Origin: Rhinopithecus roxellana
Taxonomy: Eukaryota; Chordata; Mammalia; Primates; Cercopithecidae
Assembly: GCF_007565055.1 (NCBI RefSeq)
Contig: NC_044551.1
Span: 97,680,089 to 97,744,088, forward strand
Direction of reading: 5' to 3'
DNA: 64,000 nucleotides
Shown here: one piece after another, positions 20,406 to 31,185 of the stretch
Position numbering within the stretch: position 1 is the stretch's first letter
How the letters are laid out: each line of letters starts with the position of its first letter
Notes under the pieces: generated by a model
What the model was told of the DNA's origin: nothing
The model's input: the letters and a program-made list of their open reading frames with translations, nothing else
Databases searched by the model: none
Program-made: the position numbers and the translations under genes

Positions 20406-23385
20406 ACACATATATGATGTTAATGTTATCACAATATCTGTACATAGTTCATAGAACAATTTATTTAGCTGCTAATAGCTGTATTATTGAATATCAATTC
20501 TTACATTATAGAAGGATGTAGATGTAGGATGAAGTTTCATGAAAGGTTTTACAAAGGGCCAGGCCTGACTAATACTGATTGCTCAAAAGGTTTTGAATGA
20601 AAGACACTGATAGCAATGATCAGATTGAGAAAAGATCTGCAGAGATAGTTGAATTAACATAGCAGATCCAACCAGGTTGGCTATAGGGTTTCTATTCAGA
20701 ACGCAAACTCACATTATCAATTACCCTCTTCCTTTGGAGAATAGCGGCATTCTACAAAGTTCACTATCATAACTCATACGGTTTGGCATTTTACTGTTTT
20801 GGTTAGGAGTTTCTTGGTTTTAACTTAAAAAAACGGAGACAATTACTAAATTTCAGGGCTGTAACAGAATCCTTCCTCCCCCTAAAATTGGGTTAGAATT
20901 TAGCCCAATCTCTCCTACTCACAAAAACTCAACTGATAATTATCTCAGGTAATTCTGATATTTTGCCATCTGTGTATTTTAGTGTTTCCCCGTGTTATCA
21001 GAAAGAGTTAAGAAGTTGTCTTAGTTAACTGGAAAATTGTTGTTTGACCTGATAAACTCACAGCCTTTCTTCCAGCTAGATCATTAAGATTCCAGGACTG
21101 GCCTCAAGAAGACTCTCTGGAATTCACAGCACTGCAGACATGTCAGTGGTCAGTCTGTGTTATGTGAATGAACCTGATATCAACAGACTTTCCCCCAAGA
21201 CCTCCTTGAACTGCCACAGGCGAGGTCAAATAGATTATCTGCATTTATTTTGGAATCCAAACTAAATCAGCAATCAGATGAATAATGTATCAGTTGTAGT
21301 GCCTGGAATGGGATGCCAGCTCCCTAAAAAATGCCACTGAGCCAAAATACACTTTATCTTCAAAATGTTCTGTTTTATCTTACTCGTTTATTAATTGAAA
21401 GTATTTTTTGCTGTAGCTGAGCTTTTAGAATCAGATTTCTTTTTATGAAATATACTTGTATCCCCTGACTGTTAAGAAATCCTGTATATGAAAGGTTTTG
21501 TCCTGAATCTAGGCATTATCTGAAATAAATAATGGAAGATATACAACTTACTGTCTGATAAGCTTTAACAAATAACACAATCTTGTATCATCTAATTTTC
21601 TCGATATATGGGAACAAAGTGTTGGCCTTTTGAAGGCCTGAAAAGTCTGTTGACTTGCTTCCATTCACCATTTCAATGAGCTTACATAAGTCTCAGCTAA
21701 TTTTATCTACATACTGAACTGAGATACAATGTCTTATTTTGCACAGATTGGGAAGAAATGCGCAGCAGGAAAGCTATTGACCATGCGGCTTTGCCCTCTC
21801 TCAGGGGGGCTTCCATTCCCACCACTGATCACAGATTTGTTGGATTAAATACCTGCTAATATGCAGTTTATAAAATTCCCCTTCTCTAGGTTCTGAGCAG
21901 TCTATTGTCTTACTAAGGGTGCAATTTGAAAGATTCTGAATGTATTTTGAATGCTTTTAATAGGACCATTCATTTTATCATACGAATTTTCATTCCCTGG
22001 TTTGAGTTAGATTTCTTTCGACACCAAAGAGAAGGACTGTATAATTGTGTTATTCCTTAATTATTTTTCATCTCTTTTTGAGTGGTAGAAATTGGCCACT
22101 AGAATGGAGTCTGGAAGTGGCATCGTAAGAACACAAAGTAACATTAATGGAGACAGGGTCATTGTCAGTAGAGTTCTCACTGCTTCCAACTAACTGCTGT
22201 ATGTGCTCTCCATAAATCATGTCCTCCATATTATTGATAACCTCTAAATTATATCACTTCTGCTTCCTGGATCTCTTCTCCCGATCTGGAAATTAAACTG
22301 CTCTGCTTAGGCCTCATTTTTTCTTTCTTAGGTCTTAACCGCCTCTAGTGTCCTCTCCTTAAAACCATTCGCCAACTTGCCTGAGAATGGTGGCTCACGC
22401 CTATAATTATCCAGGGGGCACTTTTCAGCTCTAAAATTCTGTCTAAACCATCTTTGTAGATGTTTTTTTTTTAAGTAATGAGTTGGTTTAAAAATGAACA
22501 AGGGAAGACTGAGAAATTTTTCTTCCTCACTTTTCTGCTGTCATATCCGATTGGTCTGAAAGTTTTTCTTGACCTGACTTTTTGATCTTTAAAATGCAGC
22601 ATGATATTGATGCCAGGGTTTTCACTGGACTTTGTAATTTCAGAAGCAGAAGATATGGTTATGACTTTCAGAAACAACTGCAAAGCTTTTTGTTTTCATA
22701 TTTTTAAAAATCTTACTCAAGCTTTTCAAAACAATAACTTTCTGGTTCTTAGTAGCCATCTCAGACAGTTTTATGGAAAATATTTCTTATAGAGACAGAA
22801 AAGACTCCCACCCAGTGAAATGTTTCCTCTTCTGTGATTTGCCCTGCAAGGAGCTCATCTGAGTGTTGAGAGGGCATCTAGCTTTGAGCTCCAATTACAA
22901 GAACAGGGCCATCGGTGGCCATGCTGCAGGGCACTGCTGTTCAGAGGGGGCTGGCCAAGGAAAACACTTTCTTGAGCATTTGAAGCAGAAGATGAAACAG
23001 ATGCTTTTTAGCTAGGAAAGAGCTCATGAACGTGTCCCCAAGTAAATGTTCCATGTGCTAAATCCTGACTGCAGTGGAAGCAGCTTGTCATTAAGTATGC
23101 TACCTGGGAAATCTCCAGTCAAACACTCCATAACTGCCTTTTTATATTCTTGGATTGGAAAGCCACACATTAAATATGGTTCTCAACTTTAAAAGCAGCA
23201 CTTTCTAATGCAGACATTAAGTGCTCGTGGTAAAAATGAAAATACAAACAAACCTCTTTCATGTTGACCAAATCATCATCGTTCTTAATATCATCAATAG
23301 CAATAGGAAAAATTTCTGTCTCACCAGTAACCCTGCTGTTCTTTTTGAGGTAGAGAAGTAGATATGAAATGTAATTCCTGTCTTC
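20406..23385. other. 3 kb largely free of recognisable repeats
   Basis: No young repeat and no gene seen. 22383-22408 ('agaatggtggctcacgcc') looks like a 25-bp crumb of an Alu 5' end. The absence of recent insertions over almost 3 kb is unusual for this window and may mark conserved non-coding DNA. Confidence 0.45.
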
Positions 23386-23396
23386 AAGAAATTTCT

Positions 23397-23714
23397 AGGC
23401 TGGGCACAGTGGCTCACACCTGTAATCCCAACACTTTGGGAGGCCAAGGCGGGCAGATCTCTTGAGGATAGGAGTTAGAGACCAGCCTGGTTAACATGGT
23501 GAAACCCTATGTCTCCTAAAACAAAAATTAGCTGGGCGTGGTGGAGTGCGCCTGTAGTCCCAGCTACTCAGGAGGCTGAGGAAGGAGAATCGCTTGAACC
23601 CAGGAAGTGGAGGTTGCAGTGAGCCAAGATTGCGCCATTGACCTCCAGCCAGGAAATTGCAGCAAGACTCCATCTCAAAAAAATAAAAAATAAAAAATAA
23701 AAAAATTAGAAATT
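23397..23714 (+). mobile_element. Alu SINE
   Basis: Starts 'ggctgggcacagtggctcac', tail with AAAAAT repeats (23677-23707). Exact 11-bp TSD 'aagaaatttct' at 23386-23396 and 23715-23725. Diverged near the 3' end ('ccagccaggaaattgcagc'). Confidence 0.95.
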
Positions 23715-23725
23715 AAGAAATTTCT

Positions 23726-24701
23726 GGACAGGAGAGAAAGTGAACCTGTCAACAGAAGTTTTAAAAGGTGTGAGCACTAACTAATTTCTCAGTGAAATCT
23801 TTTTTAGTTTGGGGAGAATTTTATTAAAATCATTGATCAGAGTCAAAAACAAAGTTTTTCAGTAAAATAACATGTCTCAGGGTATATCTCAGGCTACTGG
23901 GTGTATTTAGTTTCTGAACTACCACCCTGGTCAGCCATTTAAAAAATACCAACATTAGTGGTGGAGGTAAAGGACAGTGGTAAATTGTGAACTTTTAGTC
24001 TTTTTAAAGTCTGATTATTGCCCTAACCCCTCTTTCTCTATAGCTTCATGTCCTAAAAAAAGGTGACACCTTTCTTAAATCACCTTTCACCTTCCTAAGA
24101 AAGGGCACCTTTCAGCTGGAACATTATATTTGTCAACTTCTCTGCAATGTGTTGACCAAAAATTGAACACTCTGACTTTGTTTCCCATTTGTCCTTCTGT
24201 CTCCTGCATGGGAAATGAAGCTGTCTTTGCTGCCTCTGCTGAGGGCCCTTCTGAGTTGGCCAAGGGAGGCTGGAGGGATATACATCACATTACAACCTTC
24301 ATACTGCCAAGTTCTAGTTAGTTTCAGCAATACACGTGAAAACCTCCAAAGCAAACACAGAGAGAGGAAATCAAAATTAAATTAATCCTCTCCAAGGATA
24401 AATAAAGTATGGATGTGTTCCTCTTGGGCTGACAGGGTGGAAATCGGAAAGACCCCTTTGCCTGGGCTTCAGTGATACCCATGTTCAGATTCCTGATTAT
24501 TCAGCCCAGAAAATAGAAGTGCTCTATAGAGCTATAAAAATCTAAGTTCCTTACCAGTGTCATATATGTAAGAAAGCATGCCTCGATAGTTGAGATTTAT
24601 GGACATCTTGAAGATGGTGTATGTGGGTTAGCAGTAGAAAGCTGTCCTGTGAAAACAGCTGTTGTCTTGAGAGGAATCAAACTCTTTCTTTGATCATACG
24701 A
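23726..24701. other. No gene seen; small imperfect hairpin
   Basis: Single-copy-looking. About 24059-24110 holds an imperfect inverted repeat ('cacctttctta' against 'taagaaagggcacc'). No gene support. Confidence 0.4.
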
Positions 24702-25066
24702 TCATATCATAATTTGGCTGTGTCCCCACCTAAATCTCATCTTGAATTGTAGCTCCTATAATTCCCATGTATTGTGGGAGGGACCTGGTGGGAGATAATT
24801 GAATCGGGGGCTGGTTTCCCCCATACTGTTCTCGTGGTAGTGAATAAATCTCATGAGATCTGATGCTTTTCTAAGGGGTTTCTCTTTTCCCTTGGCGCTC
24901 TCATTCTTTCTTGTCTGCCACCATGTAAGACATGCCTTCTGCCTTCCACCATGATTGTGAGACCTCCTCGGCCACGTGGAACTGGGAGTCCATTAAATCT
25001 CTTTTTCTACACAAATTACCCAGTCTCAGATATGCCTTATCAGCACTGTGAAAATGGACTAATACA
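24702..25066 (+). mobile_element. THE1-family LTR
   Basis: From a disturbed start near 24702 ('ataatttggctgtgtcccca') to 'aaaatggactaataca' at 25066, with 'ccaccatgattgtgag' and 'gtggaactgggagtccatta' between. Solo LTR. The 5' end is rearranged and no exact TSD is visible. Confidence 0.9.
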
Positions 25067-26456
25067 AATGTCAAAGAACAAAAGTGCATTTGAATATCAA
25101 CATTTCAGGCAGATACAAAAGGCTTTGACTTCTAGTCTTCATTTTTATGGATTATGAAAATTGGAGCAGAGGAGGAAACTCAGCTTTTCTGCAGACTCTC
25201 TGCCACCACACAGCTGAAAATCCCATTGTCTTTTTCAATATTGATGATCACCTGAAATGATTCTGACTAGCATCCTGACTCTAGCTTTTTGATCAACCTC
25301 TGCCAGGCCATTATAGACAAACTCCAGCTACCTACTCCTCTGCTTGGAGAAACTGAGTTATTTTTGACCAGCTTACTTGAAACTTGGTTATTTTTTCAAC
25401 AATCCTCCCTGAAAGACAAGACCGAAGAGAAACCTCATTTGGTTTTACTCAGTGCTGATAAAATGCACTCTATGTTGAAACCTAACTTAACAGTGATTGG
25501 GCTTTTATGAATCGTGCTTTTGCCTTCCAGCTGCAGTGCTTCTGACATCCTTATTTCAGATGTGATTTCAATCCTTAATTATGTTTTCTCCGTTTGTTTA
25601 TTGACTAAGTTACATACCACACACCATTCTGGTGACTTTGCTGGGAGACTGTCTCTACATTAATTTATATTTGGGGAATATTAGCAGCCATAATATACTT
25701 CATTGCTTTTTTTTTTTTTTTTTTTTTTTCAGAATGGTGTCTCTCGCACACTCAAATACAAATGCCAAAATGTATTTGTTGACTAAAGTTGTGGAAAATT
25801 ACATTTTTCCTTAAAAAGAACAGTAAATACTGGAGTACTCCCCCGAAAAAATATCCACTGAAATATTCCCCTCAAGCACTGAATGACATTTTTAGGTGGT
25901 AACAGCCAACTGGCTCCCTGTTTGTGGTGAAGTCCTGGAGAACTTTGTACTAGTCCATATAGAATAAGCATTTGTCAATCACATCTAACAATTCAGCCAT
26001 GGGATAAAATGAGATAATGATAACACTAAGACGTGAGTAAAAAATAGACATTTGTACCATTTATGGAATTGAGAGGCAAATTGGAAGTAGGTTTATTTCC
26101 ATTTCATAAACATTTGGCCAAGTTTCCTCATTAAATGATTGGAGGAGCAAAAGGTTAGATCACCAAAGTTAAGAGGTGACACAAGTTTTAATTGAGCTTT
26201 TGTCTATGAAACAAGTATCTACATTCAGAATTCAATGTAGTTTTTTTCCAGTGCTTTACATATTCACTTCTGCGAATCATTAAAACGACCTAAGGCAAGG
26301 CTGTTGCTACCTTACGTGGTGTTTTCGTGTACATTAAAAAGGCAGTTCTTCCCAAAGACATTTTATTTTCAGTTTTCAGTAAATTATTCTAAATATCATT
26401 TGTTAGAAAAATAAACCTCATTGGGAATTTTTTGGAAAAATTATTTTAGTATATAA
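25067..26456. other. No gene seen; long poly-T
   Basis: Single-copy-looking. A 22-bp T run at about 25709-25730 is flanked by non-repeat sequence. An open frame of 73 codons (25289-25510, +) has no recognisable domain. Confidence 0.4.
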
Positions 26457-26473
26457 GAAGGTGCTAAAATTAT

Positions 26474-26758
26474 TTTTATTTTATTTTGTTTTTTTTGACA
26501 CGAAGTCTCACTCTCACCCAGGTCGGAGTGCAATGGCGCAATCTCGGCTCACTGCAAGCTCCGCCTCCTGGGTTTGCACCATTCTCTTGCCTCAGCCTCC
26601 CGAGTAGCTGGGACTACAGGCGCCAGCCACCACGCTCGGCTAATTTTTCGTATTTTTTAGTAGAGACGGGGTTTCAGCGTGTTAGCCAGGATGGCTCAGC
26701 CTCAGCCTCAGCCTCCCAAAGTGCTGGGATTACAGGCCTGAGCCACCGCGCCCGGCCC
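26474..26758 (-). mobile_element. AluY-type SINE, antisense
   Basis: T-rich tail, then 'gacacgaagtctcactctca', ending 'gagccaccgcgcccggcc'. 17-bp TSDs with one mismatch: 26457-26473 and 26761-26777 ('gaaggtgctaaaattat' against 'gaaggtactaaaattat'). Contains a (CTCAGC) expansion and a deletion where 'tctcgatctcctgacc' should be (about 26690-26715). Confidence 0.94.
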
Positions 26759-26777
26759 GAGAAGGTACTAAAATTAT

Positions 26778-27254
26778 AATCAAAAACAGATGTCTTACAT
26801 GTAAGTTGAGCCCCTGAGATTTGGTGCACTTGTGCAATGTGCAACCTGAACAACTATACTGGGCAGCTATTTCAGGGGAGAAATTATTCTAGGAGTTGTA
26901 AATTTATCTAGTTTCACCTTCCTGACTTATAACCAAATAGAGAGGAAAGAACCAGTTTTAAATAAATGATAAGGCCTTTTATCAGTTGGTTAAGTGTTTG
27001 GATGTCAGTAGGCTATTAATTAACACATCCATAGTAGGATTTTACAACTGTAAAGGTGAGATGTCAGCCAGAAATAGTTAGGCAGATAATTGGCGTTCCA
27101 TAAATGTTTGCTGAAGCCCAGTTACGTCATGAGTGGGCTTTAATCTATGTCAATAACATGGCTCCAAATGTGTGAATTTCTGAGAAAAGTTTTAGGATGC
27201 TCTGCCAGTGTACTATGTTGTTCAGTTTTATTTGTTGCTCATTAGCTACTTTGA
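26778..27254. other. No gene or clear repeat
   Basis: Unassigned; 27095-27115 ('ccataaatgtttgctgaa') resembles an L2 3' end, too short to call. Confidence 0.35.
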
Positions 27255-27400
27255 CATTGTGCTAAGTGCTTTCTCTCTTCGTAAATGGCCATGATAATTC
27301 CATGTGGGTTATGGTTTTAATTATTCTCACTGCCTAAATGAGGAAAGTGAAGTTTAGAGCAGGATGAAGACACTACTTCAATGCTGACCTCTGAGTTCAT
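27255..27400 (-). mobile_element. MIR SINE fossil, antisense
   Basis: Antisense MIR order: 'tgtgctaagtgctttct', 'aattattctcactgcc' and 'aatgaggaaagtgaagttt'. Diverged. Confidence 0.5.
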
Positions 27401-27559
27401 GCCATTGATGAGCATGTAAATTATAAAATGATGAGTAGCTTTTTAGTATGCCAGCAAGAATCAGGATAGAAAATATAATTATTAAAAGATACAAACAAAT
27501 GAGTGTGCATAGCATTTAAGAACAGATATGTCAAGAACTGTACAGATCATGTGTAAAAC

Positions 27560-27745
27560 ACGACAAATCTGGTAGGTATATAAACTGCTATAACCTTTCT
27601 GGAGGACAATTTGACAGCTAGTGTCAAAAGCTTTATAAAAAGGCATACCTTCTAATTTTCAGCCTCAATGTGAGGAATTCATCCAAAGTATGTAATTAAA
27701 AGGTTAGCAAATATTTCCTTACAAGTTTATTCACTTTAAAATTAT
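27560..27745 (+). mobile_element. Old L1 (L1M) fragment
   Basis: 'ctataacctttctggaggac', 'aatttgacagctagtgtc' and 'aattcatccaaagtatg' match a late ORF2/3' block of old L1. Diverged and short. Confidence 0.5.
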
Positions 27746-27752
27746 GCTGATA

Positions 27753-27850
27753 GGCCGGGCAGCAGTGGCTCATGCCTGTAATCCCAGCACTTTGGGAGGC
27801 CGAGGCAGGCGGATCACAAGGTCAGGAGATCGAGACCATGGTGAAACCCC
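27753..27850 (+). mobile_element. Truncated Alu (left arm only)
   Basis: Starts at an intact Alu 5' end ('ggccgggcagcagtggctca') and stops after 'accatggtgaaacccc', with the right arm and tail missing. Losing the 3' part is the reverse of ordinary 5' truncation, so this is a rearrangement, not a simple insertion. An inverted copy of its last part follows. Confidence 0.88.
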
Positions 27851-27869
27851 AGTGGTCTCAATCTCCTGA
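27822..27869. repeat. 17-bp inverted repeat at Alu breakpoint
   Basis: 27822-27838 (tcaggagatcgagacca) is mirrored by 27853-27869 (tggtctcaatctcctga), one mismatch, 14-nt loop. Directly after it, 27868-27894 is a near-perfect AT-rich palindrome (gaaaatttaaaa / ttttaaattttc). Confidence 0.93.
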
Positions 27870-27894
27870 AAATTTAAAAATATTTTAAATTTTC

Positions 27895-29802
27895 TTTATT
27901 TCAGCTTTTTAAGTTTTATTCTAAATCACTTGTTTAATATTTTATTTTTATAGCACATTGTTCTAAAATCTTTACATACAGGTAAAAAAGTCCAACTGTA
28001 TTGATCAAGGAGTAATTGATGCCCAAATGATAACATATTTCCTCAATAGAACTCCCAAAGGGCTCTTGGTTAAGGGGAAAGCTGCTTGTAACGACACGTG
28101 TGTGCAGGCTGCATCTTAACTGATGGAATCAGCCTGTTGTCACATGGCTTCTGAAGTATTTATGTCTGATTGGAAACTCTTCAGCTTGTATCAGACGCTG
28201 GAAAAACACTTTATTGTCTGAGATCTTCTCTTTGTTGAAGACGACAGTAAAAAAGTTGGAGCATGCAATCACCTGTTCTCATTTTTCACATACAGAGCTT
28301 TAGGTAATGTGCGGTCATAATAAATAAACTGTAGCCCTAATTATCCCCTGTAATGTTTACAAAAGCTAAGGGAAGGTGGTACATAGAATAAGAGAGTGAG
28401 ATGAAAGCTGAAGGTGTGTTGCTTATTCGTTTGAAATGGAGGAAGGATGTTTCCATTTCAAATGCAGAATTAATTAATCAACTGCGGCTTCAGGGCAACT
28501 AGAAGTAGTCTCTGGAGACCTAAAACTTGTCTTGTGTGTTTATTCAAGCCCTCAACTCCCAGGAAATTGTTTATTGTTATTTTTAATTAATCAGCTAAAA
28601 ATGTGTGTTCAAAATGTTGTGAGTGTATTTAGATTCTCTTGGGTCATGTGACTTTATTTTAGGAATTTTGTGGGAAAGTGAGGCTGGGTTGTATGAAGGC
28701 TGAGCAGGGACCAGGACCTGTGTCAGGGAGTCACCTAACCCTTCTGGGGCCGTGCTCTCCATCACCCCTAGGAGGAGCTCTGCCAAGATTTCTGCCTAAG
28801 TCCTCTTGATACACTGCATCTGGCCCTAGGTTCCATGAGTAAGTTCCCCGTTAGGGAGATACAAACTATGTATTCTGGGACACCATAAAGGGGGTGGAAA
28901 TTTTAATGTATCTAGGAATAAAGGAAATTTATTTCACAATAGATTTCTTCTTCAAAGCGTATCTGTAAAAAGGCAGCCACAGCAATGACATGTAATGCTC
29001 CCCACCCCTCTACTCCAGGAGGAGGCATGGACTTTAAGAGAACTAAATAGTTTAGACCTCGGAAAATGACCCTTCTCTTCAATAATCCAAGTTAGGGCAA
29101 AAATTGTTCAGCACATAATATTACTGAAAGGCTTCCCTTTAATGATATTTCTGCGGTTCATAGATGGGATATGGAAGTTTATCACTTCTTTTACCTTCCT
29201 CTACGTGTTTGGATTCCTTTCATGTCCTTAAATTTCCATTTCCTTATATGAAAATTGAATATTATGTGTGGTGCCTCTCAAGAACCATATATAGAGAGTA
29301 AAATTTAATCATACAAAGGCCTTTTAAAAAGTAAATTAAAATATTTAAATAATTTTCCCACATTGATTGAGATGATTATTTAGGTAAATTTCAATATGGT
29401 TTAAATTCTAATTTTAACATGCTCCCATTAGTCCATCTACCCACCCGCTTATCTATTTCTCCTTTAATCCACCCATTCATTTCTCAAACAGTAATTGCTG
29501 ATATGGTCCTCATTAGTCATTTGTGCAAATTTATCAGGGTACATGAATGAATAAGCCTATGCACCTGCTCTCAATGAACTTAGAAATGATCTGGTAAAGG
29601 AGGAAAGTGAATATTATAATACAATACATGACATGAGAAAGGTGTGTGCATGGTATCTAGGGAAGAGGTATGTGGTCCCTCTACCTCTGTAGGGTATGAG
29701 GGACAATAGACTTGGATGATTTGGGTATTAAAGGGTAAATAGGAGTGTTTCAGGCAGAGAGTGAGACCGATTTTAGGAAAATGAAGCAGCAGTGGGAAAA
29801 TG
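27895..29802. other. No gene seen; candidate conserved non-coding DNA
   Basis: About 1.9 kb without young repeats. A perfect 11-bp hairpin lies at 28430-28462. About 29490-29800 resembles an old medium-reiterated mammalian repeat I cannot name. No coding support. Confidence 0.4.
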
Positions 29803-30187
29803 TGTTAGGTAGAATAATGGCCTCCAAGAACGTGCATGTCCTGCTTCCTAGAATGTTTGAATGTGTTATCTTACCAGGCAAAAGGGACTTTGCTGATGTG
29901 ATTACAGATCTTGAGATATAGAGATTGACCTGGATTATTCAGGGAAATCCAGTATAATCATTGGTGTCCTTATAAGAGAGGAGGAGAAGGGTCAGAGTCA
30001 GAATCCAAGAAAGACATATACAATGCAAAGAGTTGTCAAAGATAGGGATAGGCTCGTTGGAAAATGCTTTACTTCTGGCTTTAAAAATTGAGAAGGCGCT
30101 ACAAATCAACAAATGCAAGTGGTCTCCAGAAGTGGAAAATGTAAAGGACATGGATTCTCTGCTAGAGCCTCCAGCAGGAACTCAGTA
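29803..30187 (+). mobile_element. MLT1-type MaLR LTR, 3' truncated
   Basis: Begins 'tgttaggtagaataatgg', then 'gcaaaagggactttgctgat', 'ggtgtccttataagagag' and 'agagcctccagcaggaac'. The last part (to CTAATACA) is missing. Old and diverged. Confidence 0.8.
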
Positions 30188-30933
30188 GAAAGTTAGAGAA
30201 GATGAGAAGATACTTCTGCCCTCAGAAATCGTACCATGTAATGTCAAATAATCATGTGCTAGTTAAAGCAGAAATAACCACTATATGTTGTTGGGGAGAA
30301 AATTTTTGAAATTCTTCACATATTCCATTCATAGGACTAAACGTTTCTCTGAATAAAGAGGGTTTTTTGTTTCTGCTTATGACATTTAGTAAGTCGAATC
30401 CCTGCTTATCTAAAATTTTACCTGATAGTGGTGTCCATCCACCTGATAGACAGAAGTATCTCTTTCACAACAGAATTGCCTTTTTCTTGAGCATGAACAA
30501 ATAGTGAAACTCATGAATGCAGTTGGGGAAATAATTTTTCCAAGTTCTTAATTATGTTCATAGTGTGAATATACACTGGGATGTAGTCTTTGAACGTGAC
30601 ATTAAGCACCTAAAATATACAAATGCATCTTACAGATGTTTTTGAATACAGGATTTGTATAGAGAGGGTATAATAAAGGACTTGGAAGCAACTGCAGTTA
30701 CTGCAGTGGAATGGAAGTGATCTCAAGATTGTATGAGGAAGAAGAAAACCATAGGCAACACCTCAAAACCCACAGAGGAAACAGTTTTACCTGAAAGACA
30801 TGGGGAGACTATTTCAGGCAAATGAATGGGACCTAGTATAGTTCAGATGTCAAAAAGAAATGTGTGTAGGGGATGGTGGAATATTCCGTCTATTTCTACA
30901 ATGCTGGCAAAATATAAAGGCTGATGGGAGGCG
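30188..30933. other. No gene or repeat seen
   Basis: Single-copy-looking; no supported feature. Confidence 0.4.
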
Positions 30934-31185
30934 GCAGAGAAAAGTGTAGGCTTTTTAAGACAGGCAGAACTGAGTTCAGGTCCCAGCTTTGCTACTTACC
31001 ACGTGTATAACTTTATGCCACTTCCCTGAACCTTACTGTGCTTCAGATGTCGTCTGTAAAATGGGGTAACAATGCCTTCCTCACAGTGTTGTTAGTTACC
31101 AGGATTCAGTGAAAGAATAGATGTATAGAGCTTAGCAGTATGCCTGGCACATTGGAAGCTCTCAATAAACTTAGTTATTATTATG
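30934..31185 (+). mobile_element. MIR SINE, nearly complete
   Basis: All MIR blocks occur in order: 'gttcaggtcccagctttgct', 'acttaccacgtgtataac', 'cttcagatgtcgtctgtaaa', 'atggggtaacaatg' and 'cctggcacattggaagctct', ending 'caataaacttagttatta'. Confidence 0.85.

Noticed and set aside
22383..22408. Alu 5' end
   Set aside because: Only about 25 bp match and no further Alu sequence follows; too short to annotate as an element.
24059..24110. Hairpin or regulatory stem-loop
   Set aside because: Arms are imperfect and built from a simple 'acctttc' motif repeated locally.
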